Source of the DNA: Chitinophaga pinensis
GTDB lineage: Bacteria; Bacteroidota; Bacteroidia; 2-12-FULL-35-15
Assembly (NCBI GenBank): GCA_945879015.1
Contig: CAMCUO010000008.1
Location: forward strand, 1-64,000
Reading direction: 5' to 3'
DNA length: 64,000 nucleotides
Shown here: positions 53,535-62,519 of the stretch, one piece after another
Layout: each line of letters starts with the position of its first letter
Numbering within the stretch: the first letter of the stretch is position 1
Position numbers and translations under genes: made by a program
The notes under the pieces: model-generated
Database searches by the model: none
The model's input: the letters and a program-made list of their open reading frames with translations, nothing else
What the model was told of the DNA's origin: nothing

Positions 53535-55709
53535 TTACCTTACCAACGTTACTCTCCCAATAAACTGATGATCTAAATTCTCCACATCATCGCGGAAATT
53601 TATTTTGTAAACGAACACATCGTTGGTGCAAAGTCGGTTTTTGAAATACCCATTCCAACCAGCTGCTTCGTTTGTGGTTTCAAATATTTTTTCTCCCCAA
53701 CGATCGAAAATTATAAATGAATAATCGTGCACGCCAATTAATTTTGGTTTGAAAACATCATTCAATCCGTTTCCGTTTGGAGTGAATGCATTTGGAATCC
53801 AGAAAAGAAATTCGGGACGAATTACAATTTCGATGTAGGCTGTATCTGCACAACCGTTTGCGTTGGTGACAACTTGCATAATGGTATAATTTCCTGGAGC
53901 TCCGTAAGAATGTATATCATTGCAATTGTTAGTCATTGTTCCATCGCCCCAATACAAATCACAATCAATTGCACCTGCGCTTAAATCAAATGCAGTTACA
54001 TCTGGATAAAAAATGGATGTATCAATTGGTGTTGCAGTAACTCCTGCTATTGGCGAAGGGAAAACTGCAATTGGTGAAGGCAATGCAAAAGTATCTGTAC
54101 AACCGTTTGCAGTAACAACAATTAAACTTGTGTTATAATTTCCTATTGATGGATAAGTATGACTTGGATTTTGTTCGGTAGCAGTTCCGCCATCTCCGAA
54201 TTGCCAGAAATAACTAAGTGGAGTATCACCAACAGAAGCATCTATAAATTGAACAGGCTGTAAATCACAAGCAACTGATCCTGCTAAAGTGTAATCCGCC
54301 ATTGGTTTAGGATACACGACTACATTGGCTGTATATGTTTCGACACAACCATTTTCACTTATAGTAAACGTGACGGGAAATGTTCCAGATGTATTGTAAA
54401 CAATATTTGTTGGATTTAGATTAGTACTTGTTGAAGGTGCAGCATTCGAACCAAAGTTCCAAGAAAAAGTTCCATTGCCCATGTATGTACCTCCACCATT
54501 AAAATTATAACTATTTTCATAAATACATTCGCCAGGAGGTGGAGAAAAAACAGGATCCAATAATGGAAAAATAAAAAATGTATTTGTTTGTGTATCTGCA
54601 CACATTGTTCCTGGATTGATAATCAATGTAACTTGATAAGTTCCTGAATCTGCATAAATCCAACTAGGATTAATAATATTGGAAGTATCCAAAAGCGTTG
54701 TTGCATCACCGAAATCCCAATAATATGTAAATGCATTGATACTTGCTTGAGTGAAATTTACATTGTATCCAAAACAAAAATTTGTTTGCAAAGGAATGGA
54801 TGCAACTGGTAAACCCGGACAAGTAACTACATTGAATTGAAAATCTCTTTTGTTCACATCAATTAAAACACCTCCACGATATTCACTTACACAAACTCCA
54901 ACAACCCATTGTCCAACCATATTTGGAGTACCAGTCATTAATCCCGTTACAGGATTTACTGCAATTATTGGAGAAGCACTCATAGGATAGGCTGCATTAT
55001 AAGGAGCTTGCCAAGGAACAAAAGCGAAAGGTGGTGGAGAACCAATTCCTGGGCAACCCGATGCAACAGCTGGCGGTCCGAGTGAAGGACAAAGTGGATC
55101 TAAACCGGTATAGGGATCACACAATTCGTAATAAAGTGAATCTCCATCTGGATCAGTTGCTGAGTGATCAAAAAATAATGGAACACCAGCACATAAAAAA
55201 ATGGGTGGAAAATTAGTGTAACGCGGACTGCTATTTCCGGGAGCAACAGTATTATCAGGAATGTGCGCCATGTATGTTGAACCAACATCTCCGGGAAGCA
55301 CTAAATTTAATATTGTTCCATTTCTACAACAACGTTGATAGGTAAGATTATATCCTCCTGGAATATTTGGCAAATTAACTATCGCCTGATAAATGCCTTC
55401 TTCCACACAAATATTTGTTGGTGGCGTAAAGCAAGGATTATTAATTGTGGCGGGTAAAAAAACAGTGCCAGGAAGAGGCATTTCTAAACTATCGATAAAT
55501 ACTCCAGCGCTATTAAAAATAAAAACGCATGCAGGATTATCGAGCGGAGGAACTCCATTAAAACAATCGCGGTATACTTTTAAGGTTATACGATAATTAT
55601 TTCCACCAAGGTTATCATAATAAATTTCTCCACCCACAATGTGAGTAGCGAAATTTTTTAATGATAAAATCATTAAGAAAAATAATATCAGAGATCGTTT
55701 AAACTTCAT
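53535..55709 (-). CDS. Large surface protein with PKD domains and type-B T9SS sorting domain
   Basis: A 724-residue secreted protein with signal peptide (ends ...LKNFA before THIVGGEIYYDNLGG). The N-terminal half has the THIVGGEI opening found in many Bacteroidota adhesin-like proteins. At least three PKD repeats follow, visible by the WDFGD/WNFGS/WQFGDG motifs. The end is a type-B (gliding-motility-associated) sorting domain: WIPNAFTPNGNGLNDVF ... IFDRWGEKIFET. Such proteins are displayed or released by the T9SS; an adhesive or matrix role is likely. First of three such genes on this strand. Confidence 0.85.
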   Translation of the reverse strand: MKFKRSLILFFLMILSLKNFATHIVGGEIYYDNLGGNNYRITLKVYRDCFNGVPPLDNPACVFIFNSAGVFIDSLEMPLPGTVFLPATINNPCFTPPTNICVEEGIYQAIVNLPNIPGGYNLTYQRCCRNGTILNLVLPGDVGSTYMAHIPDNTVAPGNSSPRYTNFPPIFLCAGVPLFFDHSATDPDGDSLYYELCDPYTGLDPLCPSLGPPAVASGCPGIGSPPPFAFVPWQAPYNAAYPMSASPIIAVNPVTGLMTGTPNMVGQWVVGVCVSEYRGGVLIDVNKRDFQFNVVTCPGLPVASIPLQTNFCFGYNVNFTQASINAFTYYWDFGDATTLLDTSNIINPSWIYADSGTYQVTLIINPGTMCADTQTNTFFIFPLLDPVFSPPPGECIYENSYNFNGGGTYMGNGTFSWNFGSNAAPSTSTNLNPTNIVYNTSGTFPVTFTISENGCVETYTANVVVYPKPMADYTLAGSVACDLQPVQFIDASVGDTPLSYFWQFGDGGTATEQNPSHTYPSIGNYNTSLIVVTANGCTDTFALPSPIAVFPSPIAGVTATPIDTSIFYPDVTAFDLSAGAIDCDLYWGDGTMTNNCNDIHSYGAPGNYTIMQVVTNANGCADTAYIEIVIRPEFLFWIPNAFTPNGNGLNDVFKPKLIGVHDYSFIIFDRWGEKIFETTNEAAGWNGYFKNRLCTNDVFVYKINFRDDVENLDHQFIGRVTLVR

Positions 55710-55745
55710 TTTTAAAACTCACCTAAAAAAAGGACACACCCCTAA

Positions 55746-55761
55746 CCCCTCTCTAGAGGGG
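55746..55761. repeat. CCCCT/AGGGG palindrome between surface-protein genes
   Basis: CCCCTCTCTAGAGGGG with a preceding ACCCCTAA; same kind of palindrome as in the aspartate kinase gene. Confidence 0.5.
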
Positions 55762-55774
55762 AATTCATTGGTAA

Positions 55775-57778
55775 TTATTTCATACGAGTGATATGAAAAT
55801 ATCCTGCAAAAACTTTATTCTCACCTTCTTCAGTCGATTTAAATGACGGACTTGGGTTTGCTCTTGCTAAAACTGTACCCGCAGCAGGCACTGTTAAAAC
55901 ATAATAATAAACTCCATCAACCGCTTTTGAACCATTCCAGTTATTTTTATAATCAGAACTTTCAAAAACTTTTGTTCCCCAACGGTTATAAATTGCCAAA
56001 GAGGTTCCTGGATATTTTTCTAAATTTTCAATAAAGAAAAATTCATTTTCTGCAGGACCTGTTCCATCAGGAGTAATCACGTTTGGAATATTCAATACAC
56101 AACTTGTTTCTACATTAATCTGAAACTGATCGTTTTGAATGTTTCCACAAACATCGGATATAGTAAGTTGATAAACTCCATTTCCATTTGCAATAACACT
56201 TGTATTTAAAGTGCTTTGAGAATTTACAGTATCTGTTCCCGAAACAGTAGTCCAAGTATAGACAAAAGGAGCACCACCGCCAGTAAATGTTGGAATAATT
56301 GGAATTAAATCTCCAGGACAAACAAGCATATCTGATCCGGCATCAATCACCATAGGAACAACAGTAGCAACAGTAAGTGTTACAGAATCCGTAATTGCTG
56401 GTGTAGGATCTACACTAGCATTACAAGCATCGTTTACTGTTATAGTATATGTTGTAGTAGCCGCTACAGTAACTGTATTACTTGGAGTAGATGGTAATCC
56501 TCCGCTCCATGCATAAGTATATGGTTCAACTCCACCCGTGACCAGTGCATTGATAGTATATGTTCCACCAAAATTACAGAACGTAGTATCATTCAAACTT
56601 AAAGTTAGCGGAGTATATTCATTTAAATAAACAGTTGCATAAGTTGTTGTTCCACCACATGCCCCTGTTAAAATAATAGATAATTGAATTGTATCTAATC
56701 CTTCTAAAATTCCGTCAGAAACTGCATTGATACAATATGAAATTGAATCTTGTCCAGCAGCAAAAAATAATAGATTAGGTAATGAAACCCCTGGGATACC
56801 CGTATTATAATCAACCCCATTTACAGCAGAACCTCCAATAGTTAAATTAACAGTATCAGCATTTGCAAGATTTGATGTACGCACAAAATAAATACAAGCC
56901 AATCCGCAACCTTCGTATAATGTTGAATCGTTTGTTCCACCATAAGAAATTTCAGGAATGATTGTAACACCTTGACTAGTAAAACTTCCTTCTTCTAAAA
57001 ATACTCCAGAATCCAAAATGCCATCTCCACCATCACCAACTGCAAGTTTAATATGATAAGTTGCTCCGCATTGTACAGCAGCAACTGCAGTTAATGGAAC
57101 CGTAAATCCATCGTACTGAACTGTTGCACCATCAGGAGCAGTTCCTGTTCCCATACCATTTCCATTATCAAAATAATATGCGGAGTTGGTATACAAATTT
57201 AGATTGAACATGGTAACAGGCAAACTAGTTCCTGGGACCAATGCAATATTTTCTGCTCCTCCACTAAACGGACCAGAAATTCCAGGGCCGCTTATAAAAA
57301 ATCCGAACCCATCATTAATTCCACCTGGCGCAGTACTCACAAATTCCATATATTCTTCGGAAGCAAAAACGTAATTAAATTTTACTGTATCAGAAGTAGG
57401 AATAAAATCAAATTCTAAAATAGTAGCATCGTAACTCAGTGTTGGCGACATTATAATATTTAAATCCGAATCTCCTGGAAGTGAATTTCCAACAGACGCT
57501 CCTGACAAATTATTTGGGCCTATAGCATTTGTAAGATTACCACAAGTGAGTAAAACTCCAGAAGAAAAACCAATGTTTGATAATGCTCCATTAAATGTTC
57601 CTCTACAATTTACATTACCAATATAAGTAACACCGCTGGCAGTTACACCTGCTCCCATCAAAGTATCCACCAATTGAGCAGGAGTAAACGTTCCGTTAAC
57701 TGTTAATTGTGCATTCATAGTAGTGAATGCAACAAGAGCCATTGAGCTCAACTTTAACTTTTTGATAAATGATTTCAT
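55775..57778 (-). CDS. Choice-of-anchor L domain surface protein with type-B T9SS sorting domain, paralogue 1
   Basis: A 667-residue secreted protein: signal peptide (ends ...TTMNAQ), then the choice-of-anchor L domain (about 25-265) with LSYDATILEFDF, FNYVFASEEYMEFV and GFGFFISGPGI. Calx-beta-like and Ig-like modules follow, then the C-terminal type-B sorting domain (NVITPDGTGPAENEFFFIENLEKY ... IYNRWGTKVFESSDYKNNWNG). It is 17 bases from its paralogue 57796-59964, whose product it resembles over the first half. Confidence 0.87.
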   Translation of the reverse strand: MKSFIKKLKLSSMALVAFTTMNAQLTVNGTFTPAQLVDTLMGAGVTASGVTYIGNVNCRGTFNGALSNIGFSSGVLLTCGNLTNAIGPNNLSGASVGNSLPGDSDLNIIMSPTLSYDATILEFDFIPTSDTVKFNYVFASEEYMEFVSTAPGGINDGFGFFISGPGISGPFSGGAENIALVPGTSLPVTMFNLNLYTNSAYYFDNGNGMGTGTAPDGATVQYDGFTVPLTAVAAVQCGATYHIKLAVGDGGDGILDSGVFLEEGSFTSQGVTIIPEISYGGTNDSTLYEGCGLACIYFVRTSNLANADTVNLTIGGSAVNGVDYNTGIPGVSLPNLLFFAAGQDSISYCINAVSDGILEGLDTIQLSIILTGACGGTTTYATVYLNEYTPLTLSLNDTTFCNFGGTYTINALVTGGVEPYTYAWSGGLPSTPSNTVTVAATTTYTITVNDACNASVDPTPAITDSVTLTVATVVPMVIDAGSDMLVCPGDLIPIIPTFTGGGAPFVYTWTTVSGTDTVNSQSTLNTSVIANGNGVYQLTISDVCGNIQNDQFQINVETSCVLNIPNVITPDGTGPAENEFFFIENLEKYPGTSLAIYNRWGTKVFESSDYKNNWNGSKAVDGVYYYVLTVPAAGTVLARANPSPSFKSTEEGENKVFAGYFHITRMK

Positions 57779-57795
57779 TGTTGTTTTATTAAATT

Positions 57796-59964
57796 TTATC
57801 TGACAACTGTTACACTACCTACATATCTTTTAACTTCGAAATAGTATCCTTCTACATCGAATATTACTGCATATACATCTTGCTTTACTTTTTCACCTTT
57901 GAATGTTCCGTCCCAGCCTGTATATAAATTATCGGTTTCAAAAAGTTTTTCTCCCCAACGATCAAAAATTTTCATGCTGTATTTTTTTATTCCCGCTCCA
58001 TAACCCATATAATAATCGTTTCTTCCATTCGCATTCGGAGTAAAGGCATTTGGGAAATAAAAATAAAAATCGGGTAACACAATAATTGTTTGATAAATTG
58101 TATCCGAACAGCCTTCCACATTTGTAGAAATTAGCATAACGATGTATGTTCCATCATTCGCATAATTGTGCGGAGGATTTTCTAAAGTAGAAGTTGCATC
58201 TGGTGAACCGTCACCAAAATACCAAAAATAAGAAATAGCACCAGAAGATTGATTTTGAAATTGCACACTTTGATTAGTAACAAAACCATATCCAAAATCT
58301 GCATTGATTGGATAAACTGTTACTTCAACTGTATCAGTAATTGTTAAACCACATTCATCCGTTACAACAACTGTATATGTTGTAGAACTAGAAGGAGCAA
58401 CAGTTATAGAATCGATGATAGTAATATTTGGTGACCATGAATAAACATAATCAGGCAAACCTAAAGTAGGATTCGCATCAAGCAAAACACTATTGCCACC
58501 GCAAATAGTTGTGTCTTTACTAAATGTTATTTGCAAAGGAGTATAAGGATTGACCGTAACAGTAATATTATCGGTAGCAATATTTCCACAACTATCGGTT
58601 ACTGTAACAACATACGTTGTAGTTAAAAGTGGATTTACAATTGCACTTGATGTTGTACTTGTTGTATTTGTCCATGAATAAGTATAATTTCCAATAGCCA
58701 CTCCACCATTAGTTGCTGCAGTTAATGGAAGATTTAAAAATGGACAAGATAAAATCGTATCATTATTTAAATTAACTGTAAGCGGTGGTGAATCGATAAT
58801 TAAAAGTGTAAGTGTTGCGGTATCGTTTCCACATGGAGTGCTTGCATAAACTGTAAGGATAACTGTTTCTGTTCCTTCGATAATTAAATCAGCTAATGAA
58901 TTAATTGTTACATACGAAGAATCTTGTCCCACAGCAAAATAAATACTATCGTTTATTGTTGAGTAATCTGCACCATTAGTTGCTGTTCCAGAAATAGAAA
59001 AATAAAATGTATCAGCAACTGCTAAATTATTTGTTCCTCTATCAAACAAAACAGAAGCGAATCCGCATCCTTCGTAAATGGTCGTATCATTTCCGGTAAC
59101 TGCTCCACCGAAACTTGTAGAAGAAGACATGAAAACATTTCCTGTACTTACAAAACTTCCTTCTTCAATAAAAACGCCTGAATCTAAAATATCATCACCA
59201 CCATCAGCTATAGCTAACTTCACGTGATATGTTTGTCCGCACTGAACTGCTGACAAAGCTTGCATAGGAACAGTAAATCCATCATACTGAATTGTTAAAC
59301 CATTAGGTGCGGTTCCAGTTCCAAAACCATCACCATTATCAAAATAATATGCGCTATTGGTATTTAAATTCAGATTGAACATGGTAACTGGTAAAGCTGT
59401 TCCAGGAATAATTGCAATATTTTGTGCTCCTCCGCTAAATGGTCCAGCAATTCCAGGACCACTGATAAAGAAACCAAATCCATCATTGATTCCTCCAGGA
59501 GTAGTACTTACAAACTCCATGTATTCTTCAGAACCAAAAACATAATTGAATTTTATTGTATCAGAAGTAGCAACGAAATCGAATTCTAAAATTGTGGCAT
59601 CGTAGCTGAATGTAGGTGTCATAATCATGTTCAAATCAGGATCACCTGGAAGTAAATTTCCTACAGAAGAACCCGCCATATTGTTAGGACCGATAGCATT
59701 TGTAAGATTTCCGCTTGTTAATAGTATACCTGAGTTAAAGCCAATATTGGAAGCAGAACCATTGAATGTTCCTCTAGCAGTAGCACTTCCTGCATAAGTA
59801 ATACCAGTTGCAGTTAAACCGCCACCCGCCATAAGTACGTTTTGCACCATAAAAGTGGGAGTTACACCAGCATTTACTGTCAATTGCCCATGAACAAAGC
59901 CATGCAAGGCGATAGCAGCAATAAATGTGAAAAGCGTGTTTTTTGATAAAATAGAAAGATTCAT
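57796..59964 (-). CDS. Choice-of-anchor L domain surface protein with type-B T9SS sorting domain, paralogue 2
   Basis: A 722-residue secreted protein: signal peptide (ends ...HGFVHGQ), choice-of-anchor L domain with FSYDATILEFDF, FNYVFGSEEYMEFV and GFGFFISGPGIAG, a Calx-beta-like region, two Ig-like/PKD modules (WYFGDGSPDA) and a type-B sorting domain (FYFPNAFTPNANGRNDYY ... IFDRWGEKLFET). The first half is nearly the same as in its neighbour at protein level while many codons differ, so the duplication is old and under protein-level constraint. Probable adhesin. Confidence 0.87.
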   Translation of the reverse strand: MNLSILSKNTLFTFIAAIALHGFVHGQLTVNAGVTPTFMVQNVLMAGGGLTATGITYAGSATARGTFNGSASNIGFNSGILLTSGNLTNAIGPNNMAGSSVGNLLPGDPDLNMIMTPTFSYDATILEFDFVATSDTIKFNYVFGSEEYMEFVSTTPGGINDGFGFFISGPGIAGPFSGGAQNIAIIPGTALPVTMFNLNLNTNSAYYFDNGDGFGTGTAPNGLTIQYDGFTVPMQALSAVQCGQTYHVKLAIADGGDDILDSGVFIEEGSFVSTGNVFMSSSTSFGGAVTGNDTTIYEGCGFASVLFDRGTNNLAVADTFYFSISGTATNGADYSTINDSIYFAVGQDSSYVTINSLADLIIEGTETVILTVYASTPCGNDTATLTLLIIDSPPLTVNLNNDTILSCPFLNLPLTAATNGGVAIGNYTYSWTNTTSTTSSAIVNPLLTTTYVVTVTDSCGNIATDNITVTVNPYTPLQITFSKDTTICGGNSVLLDANPTLGLPDYVYSWSPNITIIDSITVAPSSSTTYTVVVTDECGLTITDTVEVTVYPINADFGYGFVTNQSVQFQNQSSGAISYFWYFGDGSPDATSTLENPPHNYANDGTYIVMLISTNVEGCSDTIYQTIIVLPDFYFYFPNAFTPNANGRNDYYMGYGAGIKKYSMKIFDRWGEKLFETDNLYTGWDGTFKGEKVKQDVYAVIFDVEGYYFEVKRYVGSVTVVR

Positions 59965-60473
59965 TTTGTGTTTATTGTAAGCTGAATATCAAGCAAATAT
60001 AAAAAAAGTCGTTAAAAATATTGAGTTAAGCTACCGTTTTTATGATTTCATCGCAAAAATTGTCTCACAATACGTGCTCTTTAACCCTCCAAGATATTAA
60101 ATAGACGCCAATTTCAAGCAAATAGTTGCAGTAAAAAATTAAATTCCTAGGCTAATTAAGCATATTTTTGACCCTGAAAAAGTGCCTTTTTTCGGATTCT
60201 TATGATTTAAAGCGGGAAATTCTTGAAAATAACGTAATTACGAAGGGCAATTTTCTATTGTGAGCCAATATTAATAGAATTTTTTGATAATTTGGACTTG
60301 GATTTTGGCTGAGATTTCAGAACTATAAGCTGATCCACTGAATTTTTTAATAAAAAAATGCTTGTATCGATAATAATTGCAAATTTGTGACTCAAAAAAA
60401 GTCAAAAGAGGAAAAAGTCAAAATTCAAAAGAAAGAAAAAGAGAAAAAATTCAATAATTTTAAACTATTCAAA
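59965..60473. other. 509-base gap between divergent genes
   Basis: AT-rich, no credible ORF. It holds the starts of both flanking genes and a copy of GTCAAAAGAGGAAAAAGTCAAAA (60400-60422). The rest, about 60000-60380, contains several short inverted words but no structure I can name; see findings. Confidence 0.4.
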
Positions 60474-61850
60474 ATGATAAATCCACACATCAACTCCTAT
60501 ATTGAAAAAAACAAAGACCGTTTTTTAAACGAACTTTTTGAATTATTACGTATTCCTTCTGTAAGTGCAGATCCAAAATATAAAGCTGACGTAATAAAAA
60601 CGGCAGCAGTTATTAAAGAAAAATTAATTGCAGCTGGTGCCGAAAAAGTAGAAATATGTGAAACAGCTGGTTACCCAATTGTATATGGAGAAAAAATTAT
60701 TGATGCGAAATTACCAACCGTTTTAGTTTATGGTCATTACGATGTACAACCTGCTGATCCAATTGAATTGTGGACTTCTGGACCATTTGAACCAGTTATT
60801 AAAGATGGGAAAATTTATGCTCGTGGTGCTTGTGATGATAAAGGACAAATGTATATGCATGTAAAAGCATTTGAATTGATGATGCAAACAAATTCACTTC
60901 CTTGCAATGTAAAGTTTATGATTGAAGGAGAAGAAGAAGTTGGTTCAAACAATTTAGGAACATTTGTAAAAGCAAATAAAGAAAAATTAAAAGCAGATGT
61001 GATTGTGATTTCTGATACAGGAATTATTGCAAATGATATTCCTTCGATTACTGTTGGATTGCGTGGCTTGAGCTATGTTGAAGTAGAAGTAACTGGCCCG
61101 AATAGAGATTTACATTCTGGATTATATGGTGGTGCAGTTGCAAATCCAATCAACATTTTATGTGAGATGATTGCAAAAATGAAGGACGATAAAAATCACA
61201 TTACCATTCCAGGATTTTATGATGATGTTGAAATTTTAACTGCAGAAGAAAGAGCTGAAATGGCAAAAGCTCCATTCAGTTTAGATGAATATAAAAAAGC
61301 ATTGGATCTTTCTGACATTCATGGCGAAGATGGTTATACAACAAATGAAAGGAATTCTATTCGGCCGACATTAGATGTAAACGGTATCTGGGGCGGTTAT
61401 CAGGGCGAAGGAGCAAAAACAGTAATTGCTTCAAAGGCTTATGCAAAAATTTCGATGCGATTGGTTCCACACCAAAACAGCGATAAAATAATGAAGATTT
61501 TTTCAGATTATTTTACAAGCATTGCACCAAAATCAGTAAAAGTAAAAGTAACACCACACCATGGCGGAGAACCAGTTGTAACACCAAGCACTTCTGTAGC
61601 ATACAAAGCGGCAAGTATGGCAATGGAAACAACGTTTGGAAAAAAACCTGTTCCTGTTCGCAGTGGAGGAAGCATTCCAATTGTTGCAATGTTCAAATCT
61701 GAATTAGGATTAGATTCTGTATTAATGGGGTTTGGATTGGATTCAGATGCGATTCATTCGCCAAATGAGCATTATGGAGTTTTTAATTATTTAAAGGGGA
61801 TTGAAACCATTCCGTATTTCTATAAGAATTATGCGGAGATGAGTAAGTAA
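60474..61850 (+). CDS. M20 family dipeptidase
   Basis: A 458-residue zinc peptidase; start at MINPHINSYIEKNK, because the in-frame ATG 87 bases upstream reads through the AT-rich repeat. The di-zinc site is visible in VYGHYDVQPAD, ARGACDDKGQMY and EGEEEVGSNN, with the lid domain LHSGLYGGAVANP and the final ligand IHSPNEHYG. M20 dipeptidases of this type cleave carnosine-like or short peptides in the cytosol. Confidence 0.93.
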   Translation: MINPHINSYIEKNKDRFLNELFELLRIPSVSADPKYKADVIKTAAVIKEKLIAAGAEKVEICETAGYPIVYGEKIIDAKLPTVLVYGHYDVQPADPIELWTSGPFEPVIKDGKIYARGACDDKGQMYMHVKAFELMMQTNSLPCNVKFMIEGEEEVGSNNLGTFVKANKEKLKADVIVISDTGIIANDIPSITVGLRGLSYVEVEVTGPNRDLHSGLYGGAVANPINILCEMIAKMKDDKNHITIPGFYDDVEILTAEERAEMAKAPFSLDEYKKALDLSDIHGEDGYTTNERNSIRPTLDVNGIWGGYQGEGAKTVIASKAYAKISMRLVPHQNSDKIMKIFSDYFTSIAPKSVKVKVTPHHGGEPVVTPSTSVAYKAASMAMETTFGKKPVPVRSGGSIPIVAMFKSELGLDSVLMGFGLDSDAIHSPNEHYGVFNYLKGIETIPYFYKNYAEMSK

Positions 61851-61919
61851 TACGGATAACGAATCATTACGAATTTTACGAATCTGTGTTTTAATTTTGC
61901 TGTAGTGCCAATTTAATAC

Positions 61920-62019
61920 TTCATTGCGACTCCCGCACTTTCGCGGGATGTGGCAATCTCTCATGATGAGGATTAGATTTGTAAATTGGAAGAGATTGCT
62001 TCGTGCCTCGCAATGACGA
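61920..62019. repeat. Intergenic REP-like hairpin, copy 5
   Basis: TTCATTGCGACTCCCGCACTTTCGCGGGATGTGGCAATCTCTC opposite GAGATTGCTTCGTGCCTCGCAATGACG. It continues as an open frame toward the following lipoprotein gene but does not belong to it. Confidence 0.85.
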
Positions 62020-62057
62020 CATTAAAGAAAATTCAGTTAAAAAATAATAACACAAGC

Positions 62058-62519
62058 ATGAAAAAATATATTTTCCTTTTTCTTTGTTCTCTTCTACTTT
62101 CTTCCTGCGGTGAATTTAAAGAAGTAACATTCAACGGAATTGAAAGTGTAAAACTTATTAAGGTTTCTCAACAAGGAGCAGAAGCTGAAATGGTTGTTAA
62201 AATAAAAAATCCTAATAAATCGGCATTCACAATTTATAAATCCGCTTTCGATGTTACGCTGAACGGAATCACGGGAGGCAAAGCACATTTATCCGAAAAT
62301 GTAAAAATCAAAGCTAATTCTGAGCAGACTTATACCTTCACTATTAAATCTGATTTTTCATCCATAAGTTTGGGCGATCTTCCTAAGTTGATGTCCTTGG
62401 CTAAAAGTAAAAATATTAAAATTGGATTAAAAGGAGATTTGAAAGTCGGAAAATTTTTGGTAAAGAAAAGTTATCCCGTTGAAATGAGCGAAAGTGTTCC
62501 TTTGGGTCTGAATCAGTAA
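62058..62519 (+). CDS. LEA type 2-like lipoprotein
   Basis: A 153-residue lipoprotein: start ATG 62058 (MKKYIFLFLCSLLLSSC) with the lipobox Cys17. The rest is a single LEA_2/water-stress-and-hypersensitivity fold (EMVVKIKNPNKSAFTIYKSAFDVTLNG, TYTFTIKSDFSS). A frame-open ATG at 61986 lies in the REP-like repeat and would give a non-signal N-terminus. Members often sit in the envelope; function unknown. The 3' end overlaps the convergent peptidase gene by seven bases. Confidence 0.8.
   Translation: MKKYIFLFLCSLLLSSCGEFKEVTFNGIESVKLIKVSQQGAEAEMVVKIKNPNKSAFTIYKSAFDVTLNGITGGKAHLSENVKIKANSEQTYTFTIKSDFSSISLGDLPKLMSLAKSKNIKIGLKGDLKVGKFLVKKSYPVEMSESVPLGLNQ

Noticed and set aside
60387..60473. N-terminal extension of the M20 dipeptidase
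   Set aside because: Encoded by the AT-rich repeat; lysine-rich, not part of the fold.
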